From Coptis chinensis (Eukaryota > Streptophyta > Magnoliopsida > Ranunculales > Ranunculaceae), in assembly GCA_015680905.1 (NCBI GenBank), contig CM027378.1:53779501-53843500 (forward strand): 64,000 nt of DNA, given 5' to 3'. Below are positions 44,426-57,199 of the stretch, in pieces. Made by a program: the position numbers and the translations under genes. Position 1 is the stretch's first letter. Each line of letters opens with the position of its first letter. The notes beneath the pieces were generated by a model that was given only the letters and a program-made list of their open reading frames with translations, made no database searches and had not been told where the DNA came from.

Positions 44426-46500
44426 AACCACCCCCAAACAGCATTTTGCTTGTCCTCAAGCAAATATGAGAAATTAGAATAAGTGACCAAAAATGGAGTT
44501 CTAACTAATCTCGTTTCGCCGAAAGTGCGATTGCATTGACCATATGCAACAAGACCTTAAACCACTAAGAATTCCCTAGTGGACGAGTTTTAGCCTCATA
44601 AGAGTTTTCCAGTGAAGATACTCACAAACTTCATCTATACTACAACGACTAAGAAATAAAACTGTTGTTTCCTTATTTATTCTCAAATATCTATACATCT
44701 CACTAGCAATGAATACAGAATAATCAAGTCAAAACCTAAGCTAATATATGAATAATAATCAAATTATCTTAAGATAAACAACTATACAATGAACTATGAT
44801 ATGAAATGCAATGGCAGGTCCGTTTCTGAAACTTTTGGGTAGTGTACCTAAGTAGGTTCTCACAAGGAATGTGTCAAAACACATAACACTCTGATTTTTC
44901 CACTCAAGTTTGCTAACTCCAGTGTGCAGTGGGCACACGTTTCCTCATAATCTCAATGACAATCCAAGGAAGCCGAGGTCGATCAAACACATCTACCACT
45001 TACTATCATATCAACCTATTCCTAATTGAGCTAGATGTCTTTATTAGGTGATACGGGGTGTAGGTATTGGTTCAAGAAGGAAGGAAATGGATATTCAAAA
45101 AGACAAGTCTGAGAAAATAGGGTCTTCATATTATGTAACTAGAGAAAACCTTGTTCGTTTGCTTCTACACTTTGTTTCCATCCTTAGCCTTTTTATTTTG
45201 GCTTTTTGACTCCTTTTATTCTATTTTTGAAGTTTTTATTTTATTTTTATTTTTATTTTTATTTTATTTTTTTTTCTTTTCTTTGGATGGAAACTTCTTT
45301 TCTTTTTCTTTTCTGAAGCAACTAACTAATTTTTGTTTACATAGGTTTTTCTCTTCTCTTTTCTTTACTCATCCTATTTCTGATACTTATCCAGATAGGT
45401 AGGCTGATTTTTTTTTTTTTTTTTGGGTAAATGATTTGTGGTTTGTGAAAAGGCTAATGAAAGGCTCAGTGGGGCGACTAGCGGATAATAAATTTCATAT
45501 AGGTGTGAATTTCTGGCTATATCGATCCAAAGATGGCCTAAATTCTCACTTATGATATGGTGTGGTAATCAAGCAAGTGAATGTGTGATTTCTCTACTCG
45601 GAATTTACTTCTCCCTTGTGTCATCACTTAGATATTTCACTCGTATGAGGCTTTAGGCTAGATGCTTATAGGATATGTATTAAGTACTCTAACCTAGGTC
45701 TCAGAAAAATACTGCCAAGTACAATCAAAGATGCTCATGCAAGATATTCGTGAAAAGATGCAATGACTATTACCTACCTATTAATCTATGTTTCAAAAAT
45801 TAAATCCTAATTCAAGTACTACGTGAGATTTCTAGACTAATATTATCATGGAGAAGGGAACAATACTATTATCACTAAGTGCCTAGTATAAACAATATTT
45901 ATGATTTTTAATTTTTTATAAAGAAAAGTGCATAATTTACATCCTAAAAGTGCCTAATATTTGCAAATGTTTCTATCCCACCCCCAAACAATCGAACGCT
46001 TTGTCCTTAAAGTGTAAAGAGATAAGGAAAGAATTTACCATAGAAACGTGGCAAAAATTGGCAATACCTGTAACAGAAATATTGTAAAGATGATATGATA
46101 ACATGAAGCACAATTAAACTGTTACGTACTAACTAAATTGGAGTAACATGACAGGCAAAGGGTGGCAAAATATTTTGAAATGAAATACCAAAATATGCCA
46201 CCCCCCAAACAAAATTGGAAAACTCTTTTTAAGTTTGAAAATATTTGTTTGGCCCATACTCCAGAAAGGTGGTTTTATACAAAAACTTGGGTCTTTTAAA
46301 GTTAGATTCCCTAGATTTAATGTGATATATATGTATTAACATGCAGTTTACCATATATCAATAATCTAAATAATTGTGGATCTTTCCATAAATAGTTAAC
46401 ACGTAATGCACCATCAAGCAAAATCAAACACCAAGATTTTCTATGACGTGGCTTAGTGCAATAGGAGTGAATTATGATGGATCTGGAACCTAATCGAGTG
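44426..46500 (-). other. Non-coding part of the gypsy-type fossil next to its 3' LTR
   Basis: The polypurine tract is at 44428-44436. The rest is AT-rich with T-runs (45230-45275, 45410-45425) and no polymerase motifs. A hydrophobic plus-strand frame at 45151-45402 is a by-product of the T-rich text. Confidence 0.6.
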
Positions 46501-47123
46501 TGTACTCTCTTCTTTTTTGAACGAAAGGATGTCCAAGTGAATGATCATGAAAAAAAGAATGGTTGTGGAAAATACTTGGAATGTGGATAAGTGTTAGAAG
46601 AAAAGGGTGGAAAGAATGGTTGGATTCTATGAGGGAATAGCTCAAGTGGATGGTGGTCAGGTGGTGCTCTAGGTAGTTTTTGAGAGGGTGGATCATCACA
46701 GGCTCTTAGAAACTCATAGAATTCCTCATCTAGCTTGGTCGCATCTACATAATTATGGTATTCATCTGCATCTTTGAAAAAGTCATCAATCACGTCCAAG
46801 GAGTCGAAATTATGATATTTGTCTTCTTCCATAAGAGGGGTATCTACTAATGTGGGGACGAAAGCGTCGGCCACACTAATGTGAGATACAAAACTCTCAA
46901 TGAACTTCACTTCTCCTTCTACCGGCAAACCTAGTTGTCCCTGCTTGAGTCTAAACATGTTAACCTCCACAGAAAGATTTCCAAAAGAAAGAGTCATTGA
47001 GCCATCCTGGCAATTCATTTGGGCATTGGCGGTTGCCAAGAAAGGACGCCCTAAGATGATGGGAATAGAATCATGAGCAATTTTTGTGTCGAGAATAATG
47101 AAGTCAACTGGGTAGTAAAAATC

Positions 47124-47302
47124 CTAAACTTTAACGAGAATGTTTTCAACTACGCCTTTGGGATACTTAATAGAACAATCGGCTAACTGCAAAGTCATTT
47201 TGGTTGGTTGAAGTTTTGTTAGACCTAGTTGTTTATATAAATAAAAAGGGAGTAAGTTAACACTCGCCCCTAGGTCTAATAAAGCAGTTGATATGAAGGT
47301 AT
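47124..47302 (-). pseudogene. Retroviral-type aspartic protease region of the gypsy-type fossil
   Basis: Minus strand reads LLDLGASVNLLPFYLYKQLG, with the D-x-G-A-S form typical of Ty3/gypsy proteases (active site Asp). The region is interrupted upstream by the solo LTR. A further frame (47039-46545) continues downstream without a recognised domain. Fossil. Confidence 0.8.
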
Positions 47303-48570
47303 TGTAGGAACCGTTATTCAGAATGCAAATATTTCTACAAACCGCGAACACCACGCGCAGCGGAATCAATGGGTGTCCACGATTTGTGATTAGAGAACAT
47401 ACCTTTTCAGATCTGGTTTTGATAACTTTGAGAATCCAAGCTTTATGAATCCAAATCAACAATCAACCCCTTGATCTTCTGTTGTATTCCTTTAGAATAG
47501 ATTGGACGTTGTGTGGACAACGATCTACCAATCCCCTTCTTTCTCCTAAAGCTAGATCTAATTTTGGATTTATCTTTTCCTTGCCTCTTTTTCTGTTCAG
47601 ATGAATATTGAATTTCGGCCAGAGAAAGATTATTCTATTTATAGGCTACAACATGGACCATGAGAAGAAATTAGGGTTGGGCCTCCTGACGGGCTTGGGC
47701 TTCCCATGTTCGCCCAAAACACACGGCCCAAGTCCGTCAACAAATGACTTATTCCACTAAATGTCATTGTTGCACTACCGCCCTAATCCTAAATTATGTG
47801 TCAGTGTTTATGGGCTCCATATTATATGCTCGTTGATCTCCCCGTGTTTAAGATATCGAATGTTCGTTGATTAAGTTAAGTTACTGACAACTACATTAAT
47901 CAACTTCTTATGTCCTTGAGTAGTACCACTCAACCTCATTGTCATGTCGGAATAAATCCACCTGCAGGGTTTACATGACAATCTTTTTGAGCTCCTCAAG
48001 GGGACATCATCAACCCGACTTCTTGCGGGATACAGATTCCTTCTATAATTAACAGCACACCTTACATACAATGTCATTACCCAATCCATTGAGTTTGTTT
48101 ATTCACCAATGAATCTCACTCATTGATGATTTAAAGCAATGTACAATGCATGTAAGTGCCCGTTATTATATCCGGATTAGGAGGACAATCATCCATAATA
48201 ACAGAGGCGTTTGTTCTCTTATATAGTCGGTATAAGGAGAATCAACCTCACTTGGTCCTGTTCAATACACACAAAGTGTACTAGTGTAATCCTATAGTCA
48301 AGATAGACTAATACCAGATTATACTACAACCGTACTAATGGTTTGTCCAAATCCATCTAGGTTGTGAACGATTACTTATACTTTATAAGGTACTGATGAT
48401 ATGATCTTCTGTGTGTTCACACCATATCATCTACAACATAAAGTATTAGACACATGCATATAACTAATAACATATATAAAATGCATAACATTTGCCCATA
48501 TGATTCTCATTCAAAATATAAAGAATTAGAGTTAATACAAAAGTAATGCTTTTAGTATATAACCCTATCA
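47303..48570 (-). mobile_element. Solo LTR nested in the gypsy-type fossil
   Basis: The 1268-base insert starts TGTAGGAACC and ends AACCCTATCA (plus sense), i.e. TG...CA, and is flanked on both sides by GGTAT (47298-47302 and 48571-48575), a perfect 5-bp target duplication. It has no internal coding region, so an element was inserted and then reduced to one LTR by recombination. CCGCTGCGCGTGGTGTTCG (minus sense) near 47352-47370 is the kind of phrase seen in plant copia LTRs. It is younger than its host element. Confidence 0.85.
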
Positions 48571-48711
48571 GGTATCACCTAAGGTGCATTATACAGTAGG
48601 ACGACCAGGGTCCTTGTACTTAACAATTCCGTTATGTTCAGATAAAGAGAGATATTGTTCAGTTAAGAAGGCTTCATGGGGTATGTTGGTTTTCCTCTTC
48701 TTGGTGCACAA

Positions 48712-49344
48712 CTATTTTAGAAACTTAGTGTGTCCAGGTAGACTTTTTATAGCATCTAGAAAAGGTAGGTTTATAGTCAGATTTTTAAACACTTCCCTAA
48801 TCTCATCAAAATTCTCGTCTTTTTTAGACACAATTAGTCTTTGAGGATACGGTGGTTTATCTCTATATTTAGCATAAGGGTCAACAATATTATTAGTCTT
48901 TGCTTTATCTTTAGCCATTTTCCATTTAGGTGTCCATATTGGAACCTCTACAGGTGTAGGGTATTCAATTTCTATTTTAGTATTTGGTATGGTATCATTT
49001 TTAGTTTGCGGGTGATCTTTAGGTATAGTCACTTGGTTATCAACTACTCGCCCTGAACGAATGGTAGTGACTGCCTGTAGGTCCCCTGGGGTTATATTAC
49101 CATTACACCAAATACTTTTTATTTCGAAGGAGGTGTTTGTTGACTTAGGATTAGGCACTGCTTGACCTGGAAACACGCCTGTTTGGTTATTATTTTGGTT
49201 AGGAGACATGTCAATAACCTTTTGGCACAAAGACTGCATCATTTGCATCATTTGTTTCATCATATTAGAGTTTTGATCATGTTGATCTTTCATCAAGTTG
49301 GAGTTTTGTTCCATAATTTGATTTTGTTTTTCCAACAAGGTCAC
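48712..49344 (-). pseudogene. gag C-terminal/linker region of the gypsy-type fossil
   Basis: A 210-codon Met-, Asn- and Gln-rich frame (QNSNMMKQMMQMMQSLCQ) without a CCHC knuckle. It continues into SLPGHTKFLK. This sort of low-complexity region stands between capsid and protease in Athila-like elements. Confidence 0.6.
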
Positions 49345-49467
49345 TACTACTTCTTATGTAGATGGTTGAACTTGAATTAAGGCTTGTTGAGCGTTCATGT
49401 CTTGATGTTGATAGTTCTGGGTCATGAGCACTAAACCTCTATTCTGGTTACCTAAGTTCCCTTGTCC

Positions 49468-50184
49468 TTAATGTTGAGTTAACTGGTTGAAGTGTGATGG
49501 TTGTGGTGGTGGTTGTGCATAGACAAGAGGACAATAAAAGTCGAAATTCTCAAGACTAAAACAGACATTACAACGAGTAGATTTAATGTTCATGACTGAA
49601 GTGGGTTGTTGTTGAATAGAGAGAACATCTACCTTTTTAGTGAGGACATCGATAAGAGTTTTAAGCTCGGGATCAAGTTTAACCTCAGAAGAAGGAATGG
49701 AGCTGGAAGATTTGTTACCTCCCCAATTGTTGTTCCTCTTAGATTGATCTTCTAAGAATTTATAAGCCTCCAAGGCTCCTTTACTAAGAAAACTACCCTC
49801 ATTCATGATATCTAGAACCTCCTTATGATGATGTAAAAGCCTTTTGAAGAAGGCACGAACAAGCGTGTCTTTCACAAGATTATGATGCGGGCGTTCAATG
49901 AGAAGATCAGTGAAACGATTTCAGGCCTCTGAAAAGGATTCATGAGGATTCTGGTGGAAGAAATGAATCTTTTGAAGCATTTCATCTGTCTTCAGTGGTG
50001 GGTAAAACTGTTCCATGAACAATTGAACAAGATTAGCCCATGAGTCCACCGAGTTTGGTGTTTGGGCAGTTAACCAAGACGCCGCCTTGTCGACTAGGGT
50101 GAAAGGAAACACCCTAAGTTTAACTTGATCCGAACTTATGCTAGGATGATGGAATGTAGTGAGAACTTGTTCTATCCTACGCAT
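49468..50184 (-). pseudogene. gag capsid region of the gypsy-type fossil
   Basis: Two frames: RVFPFTLVDKAASWLTAQTP then SWANLVQLFMEQFYPPLKTD, the retrotransposon gag pattern (F-x-x-x-L-x-x-x-A-x-x-W-L then W-x-x-L-x-x-x-F-x-x-x-F-F/Y-P), followed by a Lys/Ser-rich frame. Fossil. Confidence 0.85.
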
Positions 50185-50954
50185 ATGCTAGTTAGGCTTC
50201 TCATGGTCTAAACCATGGAAAATCGGTAACAAGTTAAATATATTAGGGGGAATTCAAAAATCCCCTACTAGGTCTACAAGAATGATGCATGACTTAGGGC
50301 CATCGTTTAGTGCTTTATAAAAATCAGAGAGATGTGTCTCTGGTTCTTTAGCCATTGATGCAGGTGTAGTGTGTGAAATTCTAGATAGGCATGTGATATT
50401 GCGTCTACAAAAAACAAGCCTGATTATACTAGAATTGAAACTCCTCTGATAGAAGAGGCGAGGAGTGTAAGAAGGAGTACCTGAATACCTCCTTGCTATG
50501 CTTATGAATAACGTCTTGTTTACGCTAGCTTAGTGTATTTAACAAGTTAGAAACACGAAATAACTTGAAGAAATGGAAATTTAGACTAACCTGCGGAAAA
50601 TCGGGTCGCTCGAGAGAAGAGGGGGTCGGTCGAAATGGCCTTGGTAGGCGGTCGCTCAGGTCAACTCGAAGTTCTAGGCACTTTAAGCCGCCAGGGCCGA
50701 AATTTGCCTTGATAGGGCTGGTCGCGCCGGGTTCAACTTCGAGTTCCAAGCGCTTTTAGCGAGTGGTACGCTTCAAACTTAGCCTTGGATGGGATGCGCT
50801 ACGGGGCTTTTTTCGGGAATTTTTTAGTTTATGAACCAGACAATCATGGTTAGAACCAAACAAGGGTGGGTGGGTTGAGAATGGGGGATTGCCCCTTAGA
50901 TTCAAGCAATTGAATTCTTGTCCTGAAAGAGTTTAAGATGGCAGCGACATCATT

Positions 50955-52499
50955 TGATAATAGCAAATTTTACGTAAACTAATTATCTATGCGTAAACAC
51001 AAATAATCAATCACATAAATAAGTGCTTAAATCAATATTCCTACTCTCAATTCATTATACAAAATAGAGAGTCAGGATTCGTTCCACTCTTAATCTATCT
51101 AGACTTAAACGAATTCAATTACTCAAACACGAGGAAACAATGGTGAGAACAATGAGAGTAGTGTTGTGATTTATTTAAACTAAAACTAATTATAAATTTA
51201 ACTAATTTAACTAAGCAATTAAAAGGTGAATTTAATGAATTGGAAGAACATAGAGGAAGGATTAATCCATCTATGTGAAGCTATGATTATTCTAACTAGT
51301 TTCTCATGTTTTAATCTTAACCTTTATTAATCTACACAAGGTAAAACAACAAAAGCCACAATTTATTATTGATCCCTAACCAATCCTAGCAATCTCTGTA
51401 CTAAGATATGATTAGCATAAGAGAGATTCTCTCCATAAATCTCTTTGTGGAGTTTCCTTTCTCTAGTTCAACTTCTATAATCTCTATCTCTAGACAATTA
51501 TAAAACTTGAACTTGGAGCACATAAAACAATCAGAAAACTAAATAAGAACAAGCATAACCCTCACATAGACTTCATAAAACTCCTCTAATGGAGTTTTTA
51601 GCCTAGTTTCATTGGGTTCATTAACAATAGATAATAATAATAAGACATAATTAAATTAAACTAAACTTGATTAAAATAACTTGAATTCGAATTTGAAGAT
51701 TGAAATATAAACTAAGTATTTTATTCTAAAATTCAAAACTTGTTCTAACAACTAATAAAATTGACAACTAACTAGATTAATCTATAAAAACTAATTTAAT
51801 GAATTAAAACTAAGTATTTTAATCATTCACTAAGTAAAAACTAACTAAAACTAATTGACTAAGTAAAAACTAAGTACTTATTGTTCTAAAATTAATTTTT
51901 ATGAAGTAAAACTAAGTAATTAAGAGCTGAGCTTTTGTCTCTTAATATAGAAAAGACAAGATTCACAAATTCGTGTATGGGTTGAGGAACCATGTTTTGG
52001 GCCGGAAAATCGAGCACAAAACCTCAGTACTTCAGTCCACAAAGGGATTTTCAGTTGGATTTGAATTCAACAGTCTTTTTGTCTACTTTTGCTCTTTTGA
52101 TTGGGTCAAGGATGGGACCATTGGAAAGATCTTTCCAAGCCGGTCGTTTTGACATAAGGTAGGCCCAATTCCGAGGTCTGAGTCCAAAGATACAGCTTTC
52201 GGAAGTTCTGCTGACTTTTGTGTGTTGTTTCTGCCCGCGTTGACTTTGATTTTTCAGATTTGACTGGGCTTTAAAAATGTTTTTTCTCCTTGAATCTTGG
52301 CCTTTTATCATAGAACTTCTTAGCAACCAATCCTTGCTCCTTTATCTTGCAAAAAATGTGTATTTCTGTACATATTTGACTCCAATGTCTGAAATACATA
52401 AAAACACGATAACAATACTAACTCTTACTTATTAATCACATAATTGGTCAAAAGTGATATTGTTAAAGGGGTTAAAACTACATTTTTGGGCTCTTATCA
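50955..52499 (-). repeat. 5' LTR of the gypsy-type fossil
   Basis: 1545 bases, TGATAATAGC...GGGCTCTTATCA on the plus strand. The adjoining internal sequence in minus sense (AATGATGTCGCTGCCATC) could be a worn primer-binding site of the tRNA-Asp type. Confidence 0.95.
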
Positions 52500-52609
52500 C
52501 TAAACCCCACCTAGTTTCCTTAAGTAACCATGTCTTCTTCTTCTACCCACTTAACTCTTCATTTTCTTTCTCTAAACCCTTAATTTCCAGCAACCAAATA
52601 AACAAATAA

Positions 52610-55076
52610 ATGGCGACTCCACCTCAACCCTTTACTCTTACCTCTCAAATGAGAACTCCAACCACCAACAAAGTTATCTCCGCGCTAGACACAAAAAGTC
52701 CAATGGTAGACACAGGTGTGTTTCTTTAGATTTTTCATTTTCATGAATCTTAAAATAAATTATATCGATTAGATTCTCAGAGGTAGTTCTTCTTCTCCAC
52801 AAATTAAATGCTATAATAACTATATCAAGTATATACATTTACGTCGATTTCACCGGTTCTTCCAACAGGTGTGAGTAATAGCACAAAGAGCTAAGGGAGT
52901 GAATCATTGCAAGCCTCATATAACGAAATTGAAGATAAAGTCGAATTAATGGTAGAAGATGAGGAAGGAAATATGAAGAATGCCAATGATATGGTGTACG
53001 TAGGAATGATTTTTGAATCGGAAGATGACGCGTACGAAAAATACAACGAGTTCGCAAGGAAGGTGGGTTTTGGTATTTGGAAAGGAAATTCTTATAAGAG
53101 GCCTGATGGGACAGTGCGAAGTCGGGTTTTTGTTTGTTTCAAAGAAGGTTTTAGACGGAATGACCATAGAGCGAAGAATGTGAGAGAACATAAAGAAACA
53201 ATAACTGGTTGTAAAGCACGCATGATGATTAAACAAAATGAGGATGAATGGGTTGCTAGCTCAATTACTTTTGAGCACAATCATCTTCTCCTAACTCCAA
53301 GAAAAGAGCATATGTTGAGATCGCACCGAAGTATGAAAGACGTACATAAAGGAGAAATTCAAATTTTGAACGCAGTAGGAATTCCACCAGTTGATGGCTT
53401 TGATTACATAGTTCAAAAAGCTGGAGGACATGCCAATGTTGGGATTACACAGGTTGATTACAATAATTTTCTTCGAAAGAAGCGAGCGGAAGAGCTTAAA
53501 TTGGGTGATGCAAGTGCTTTAGTGAATTATTTCACAAGGAAAAAAAATAGAAAACTCATGTTTTTTCTATGATATCATGTTCGATGATGAAAACCAGGTG
53601 ACTAATCTCTTTTGGGCTGATGCAATGCCCATTATTGATTATAACCATTTTGGCGATGTGGTTGTTTTTGATACGACATATCGAACAAATAAGTATATGG
53701 TCACCCGTTTGCTCCATTCGTGGGGGTAAATCATCATAAGGATCTTTTTTGGTGGTGCACTTTTAATAGATGAGACGGCAAAGTCATTTGTTTGGCTATT
53801 TGAGACATGGATGGAAAGAAACCAAGGACAATATTTGCTTATCAGTGTCCATCAATGGCAAAAGCCATCGCACAAGTTTTTCCAGTTCCATAAACAAACC
53901 ATAGACTTTGTTTATAGCACATATTTCTCAATAGTGCTAAACATCTCTCCCACGTATATAAGGTAGACGGTTTCACTAAGACTTTGAAGAGGTGTATATA
54001 TAATTCTGAAACAGTAGAAGAATTCGAAAGTAGATGGAATAAGATGTTGGAAGACTTTGATTTGGTAAAAAATGATTGGTTGGTTAGCCTATATAAGGTA
54101 CACGAAAAATGGGCATTGGTGTATGGTCGAGATACGTTTTGTGCAGATATGACTACTACACAACGTAGTGAAAGCATCAATAATTTTTTGAAGAAATTTG
54201 TGAAGAGAAAATATAGTTTGACGGAGTTTGTTAATCGATATGAAAAAGCACTTACAAGGCGACGCCATACAAAATTAGTTAGTGATTTTGAAGCGGTTAA
54301 GTCAATGCTAAAGTTGTTATTAGCTCCTGCAACAATGTTAAAGCAAGCAGCTGATTCTTATACATATGTCATATATAAAATGTTTGAAGAGGAATATAAA
54401 GCGCATCTTCTCTGCAAGCTTGAAGGTCGTGATGTCAATGATGGGGTATATGAGTACAAAGTTACCCAAGAGGAGAGGAGAAACCGTATTGTTCAATTTG
54501 ATCACTTAAATTGTCATGTTGTATGTAACTGCAAGAAGTTTGAATTTATTGGAATCATTTATTGTCATATTATCAAGGTGCTTTAGCATTTGAATATTCA
54601 TGAGATCCCAATCCAATATATTTTGAAAAGGTGGACAAAGGATGCTAAAAGTGGCCTTGTCATAGACAGAAGTGGAAACCCAATTCATGTTGATTGCAAT
54701 GCAGACACATCTTTGAGGTACAATTAATGAACTTTGTCATATGGCTATTAATTGTGCTGTCAAGGGCTCAGTTAGTGAAGATGTACACTTGGTGGCTAAG
54801 CTTGCATTGGAGGATGCTTTGAAAAAAATTGAATATGATATAAAAGCTAGTCAAGATGCATGCCTCAACAAATACTATGAGATCAAAGGATTCAACCCGA
54901 TTGGTTGAAGAGCATTTGACTGTTGCAGAAGGATGTGAGAAAGGTCGACCAAAGAATAGACTAAAGATTTGTCTTGAAGTACCACCCAAAAAGAAGCAAA
55001 CTAGTACGAGCAAAGGTTGTTTAATTAATTATTTTTGTCCATTGATGGACTTATATTCTCATGCAAGTTAAATAGA
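52610..55076 (+). pseudogene. FAR1-related sequence (Mutator-transposase-derived) pseudogene
   Basis: Exon one (52610-52715) starts MATPPQPFTLTSQMRTPTTN and ends at GT. The next exon (from 52869) has a stop within ten codons, then a 221-codon frame with the FAR1 zinc-finger domain (MIFESEDDAYEKYNEFARKV, GFGIWKGNSYKRPDGTVRSR, then GCKARM and FEHNH: the Cys-Cys-His-His set). Next, in shifted frames, come the MULE transposase core (FGDVVVFDTTYRTNKYM, DETAKSFVWLFETWM), the 200-codon frame 53984-54586 (CADMTTTQRSESINNFLKKF), a SWIM finger with CNCKKFEFIGIIYCH where one canonical Cys is lost, and KGRPKNRLK near 54943. FAR1 relatives are light-signalling transcription factors. At least four breaks. 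The LTR retrotransposon ends only 110 bases upstream of the ATG, in its promoter. Confidence 0.88.
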
Positions 55077-56160
55077 GTTACTATTTGATTTCAGGGGATG
55101 CAGAAAAGTTAGTCAAGGATGTAGGCAATGCACCAGAAGTTTTCTCAAGATATCTTGAATGTGTCGAGAACGATAATATGCCTTACACCACATGGCTTCG
55201 AAGCTAACCATGTGTATTCCTGGTTTGCACCATAATGTGATTGGCTTTCCACATGGTTTAGATGCTCGCCATGTTCCTAGTTTAGACCACAATATGCCTC
55301 ACATTCCACACGGCTTCACTAATCCATGGGATTTGAAGTCTATCCAGTAAATGCTGGGGATATTTCCTACCCAACTTTTACTCAATTGCTACAACAAGTG
55401 ACTTAATCGCCAATGTAGACTTTTTCTAATTTGAATTGATACTTGAGTTATTTTGATCGTCTTAGTGGTACTATTGATTTTTTTACAGGGTTCTTGCACT
55501 CATGCTTTAGAAATTGGTGACGCCTCATATCCAACCTTTACTTAATTGCTACAACGGGTAATTAATTGGTTTGATGTTTACAATCTCAAGTGTTCGTACT
55601 TGGTTTAATCCTATCATTTTTCAGTTAATACTATTTGGTTTTATATAGGATTCTAGATTTCATGGCTTCGAGTCTCGTCCACCTACTGGTTTTAAAGTTT
55701 GTTCAACTAACGATGGGGACACCGCAAGTATGCAGCCATCAGTTCTTAACAGTATGCCATAGCCATTGATTCGTAACAATATGCAATCATTTCCTGGTAC
55801 CATTGGGTTTGAGTTTAACAAGGTAACAAGTTGACAATTAATTTATAGTGTAAATTAATATGCTACTATTCCCTTCGACATTATCATTCACTTAACTCTT
55901 TTTATTGAATCAACATCTAGGAGATATTTAATACGGGAAAGCCAACATTATTACCACACAAGAAGTTGAATTTCACGGACTATACAACGATGAGTTGAGC
56001 GTTCTTGTGCAAAGGAAGCTATAAATATTGAAAAGATTGGACTGCCATTTTGAAGTTGATGTGAAGATTAAAGATATGATATTTTTTAAAGAACAAACAA
56101 AACTTTTGAGGGTTCATTATTTTGGTGTACTGGCACATTGCAAAACGTGGAGAGAAAAGG
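55077..56160 (+). other. Possible 3' exons of the FAR1-related copy
   Basis: Short frames with His/Pro/Gly-rich imperfect repeats (HNVIGFPHGLDARHVPSLDH, then NMPHIPHGFTNPWDLKS), a twice-repeated T-x-L-L-Q-Q phrase (55378 and 55538) and good splice-like borders suggest the variable tail of the gene. No conserved domain and many stops. Confidence 0.35.
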
Positions 56161-56177
56161 TGTGTTAGTCCCAAGAT

Positions 56178-56239
56178 ATTTTGTGTAATTTGTGAAGAGT
56201 GGTAGCAGTTACATTATTTTGTGTAATTTGTGAAGAGTG
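56178..56239. repeat. 24-bp direct repeat
   Basis: ATTTTGTGTAATTTGTGAAG plus AGTG occurs at 56178 and 56216, offset 38 bases. Confidence 0.9.
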
Positions 56240-56269
56240 ATATGGCCTTGGTGCTCATTTGAGAGAGGC

Positions 56270-57199
56270 TCTTCATCATAATTTGCTTATACGCATCCCT
56301 GTAGGAGACTTATTATCTTAACAGAAGGCTATTATCACGACTATTCCCATCCTGGAATTTCAGATCGGAAGTCAGAGGTTCTCATATATGCACCATCCAC
56401 TCCATTAGCCATGCATAAGCCACTCTCTCTATTGGCTTCAACATTGGTTAGTTCAGCCAACTACAACGGTCAGAATCTTACTAGCTTTGAAACTGTCCTA
56501 CTTCACCACCTGGGACCGGAACAAGATGTGTGGTTTTATTATGATTTACTCAGATATTCTCCGCTTCTGTAATACAGCCATCTCCTCATGGAGTGCTTAT
56601 ATCATCTATGCAGTTGAGATAAGCATCGTAAAGCTCGCCATGACTGAGACGAGCAACTATGCAGCCACTGGCGGACAAGTTCGGTGTGCTGTATTCAAAC
56701 TTGGAACGACTGCTTGCATATTAGATAACACATCAGGGACTCGCTTCCTAAAGGTTGGATTAGCAGCTTGAACCCAGTAGAGACCTACAACTTACTTGAT
56801 TGCAAATCAGCAAGTGCATGATATATTAACAATCATCGGAAGTACATTATAGAATTGTACATCCCGAAAACTAATTGATGTAGACTAAGCCTGTCAGTAA
56901 AACCGGCTGCGATGAAGCCAGTTCAAAACCAACTGGCATGCTTTTGAATATCCCACGAGGGGGCTTTCTGGGCTGTCAAGAGTGGTGAATATCTGTGTCT
57001 AAAGGCTGATAGGGCCCGGCTGATCAAATCATCTATCTTAAGACAGTGGATTACATATCATACAGACTTGAACACCCTGTTACTCGTTAGTTTAGACATT
57101 AAGCTTTTAGTCTTGAAGTTGCGGTTATCATAAAGGTTAATGAATCGTTCAACTTCTTGAAGAGAGTCGTTTGAGGGTCTCACAAAAGAGTCCGGTTCC
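56270..57199. other. Non-coding stretch of moderate GC
   Basis: GC is higher than in the neighbours at 56480-56770 and both strands hold frames of 50-95 codons, but no motif is recognised. It may be an old retroelement or gene relic. Confidence 0.35.

Larger units (their letters stand above)
42876..52499 (-). mobile_element. Ty3/gypsy-type LTR retrotransposon fossil, gag-protease only
   Basis: Direct long terminal repeats (42876-44425 and 50955-52499, TGATA...TTATCA) enclose 6.5 kb read from the minus strand. The flanks CCAAA and CTAAA are a probable 5-bp target duplication with one change. A polypurine tract (GGGGGTGG in minus sense) lies directly before the 3' LTR. A gag region and an aspartic protease region are recognisable. 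Reverse transcriptase, RNase H and integrase were not found, so this looks like a non-autonomous family related to Athila/Tat-type elements. The coding part is broken by several changes and by a solo LTR insertion. The LTRs differ by a few per cent by eye, suggesting an age of the order of one to three million years (not calculated). Confidence 0.92.

Noticed and set aside
45151-45402. Hydrophobic 83-codon plus-strand frame
   Set aside because: Phe/Leu content comes from T-runs within the non-coding part of the LTR fossil; no start context or homology.
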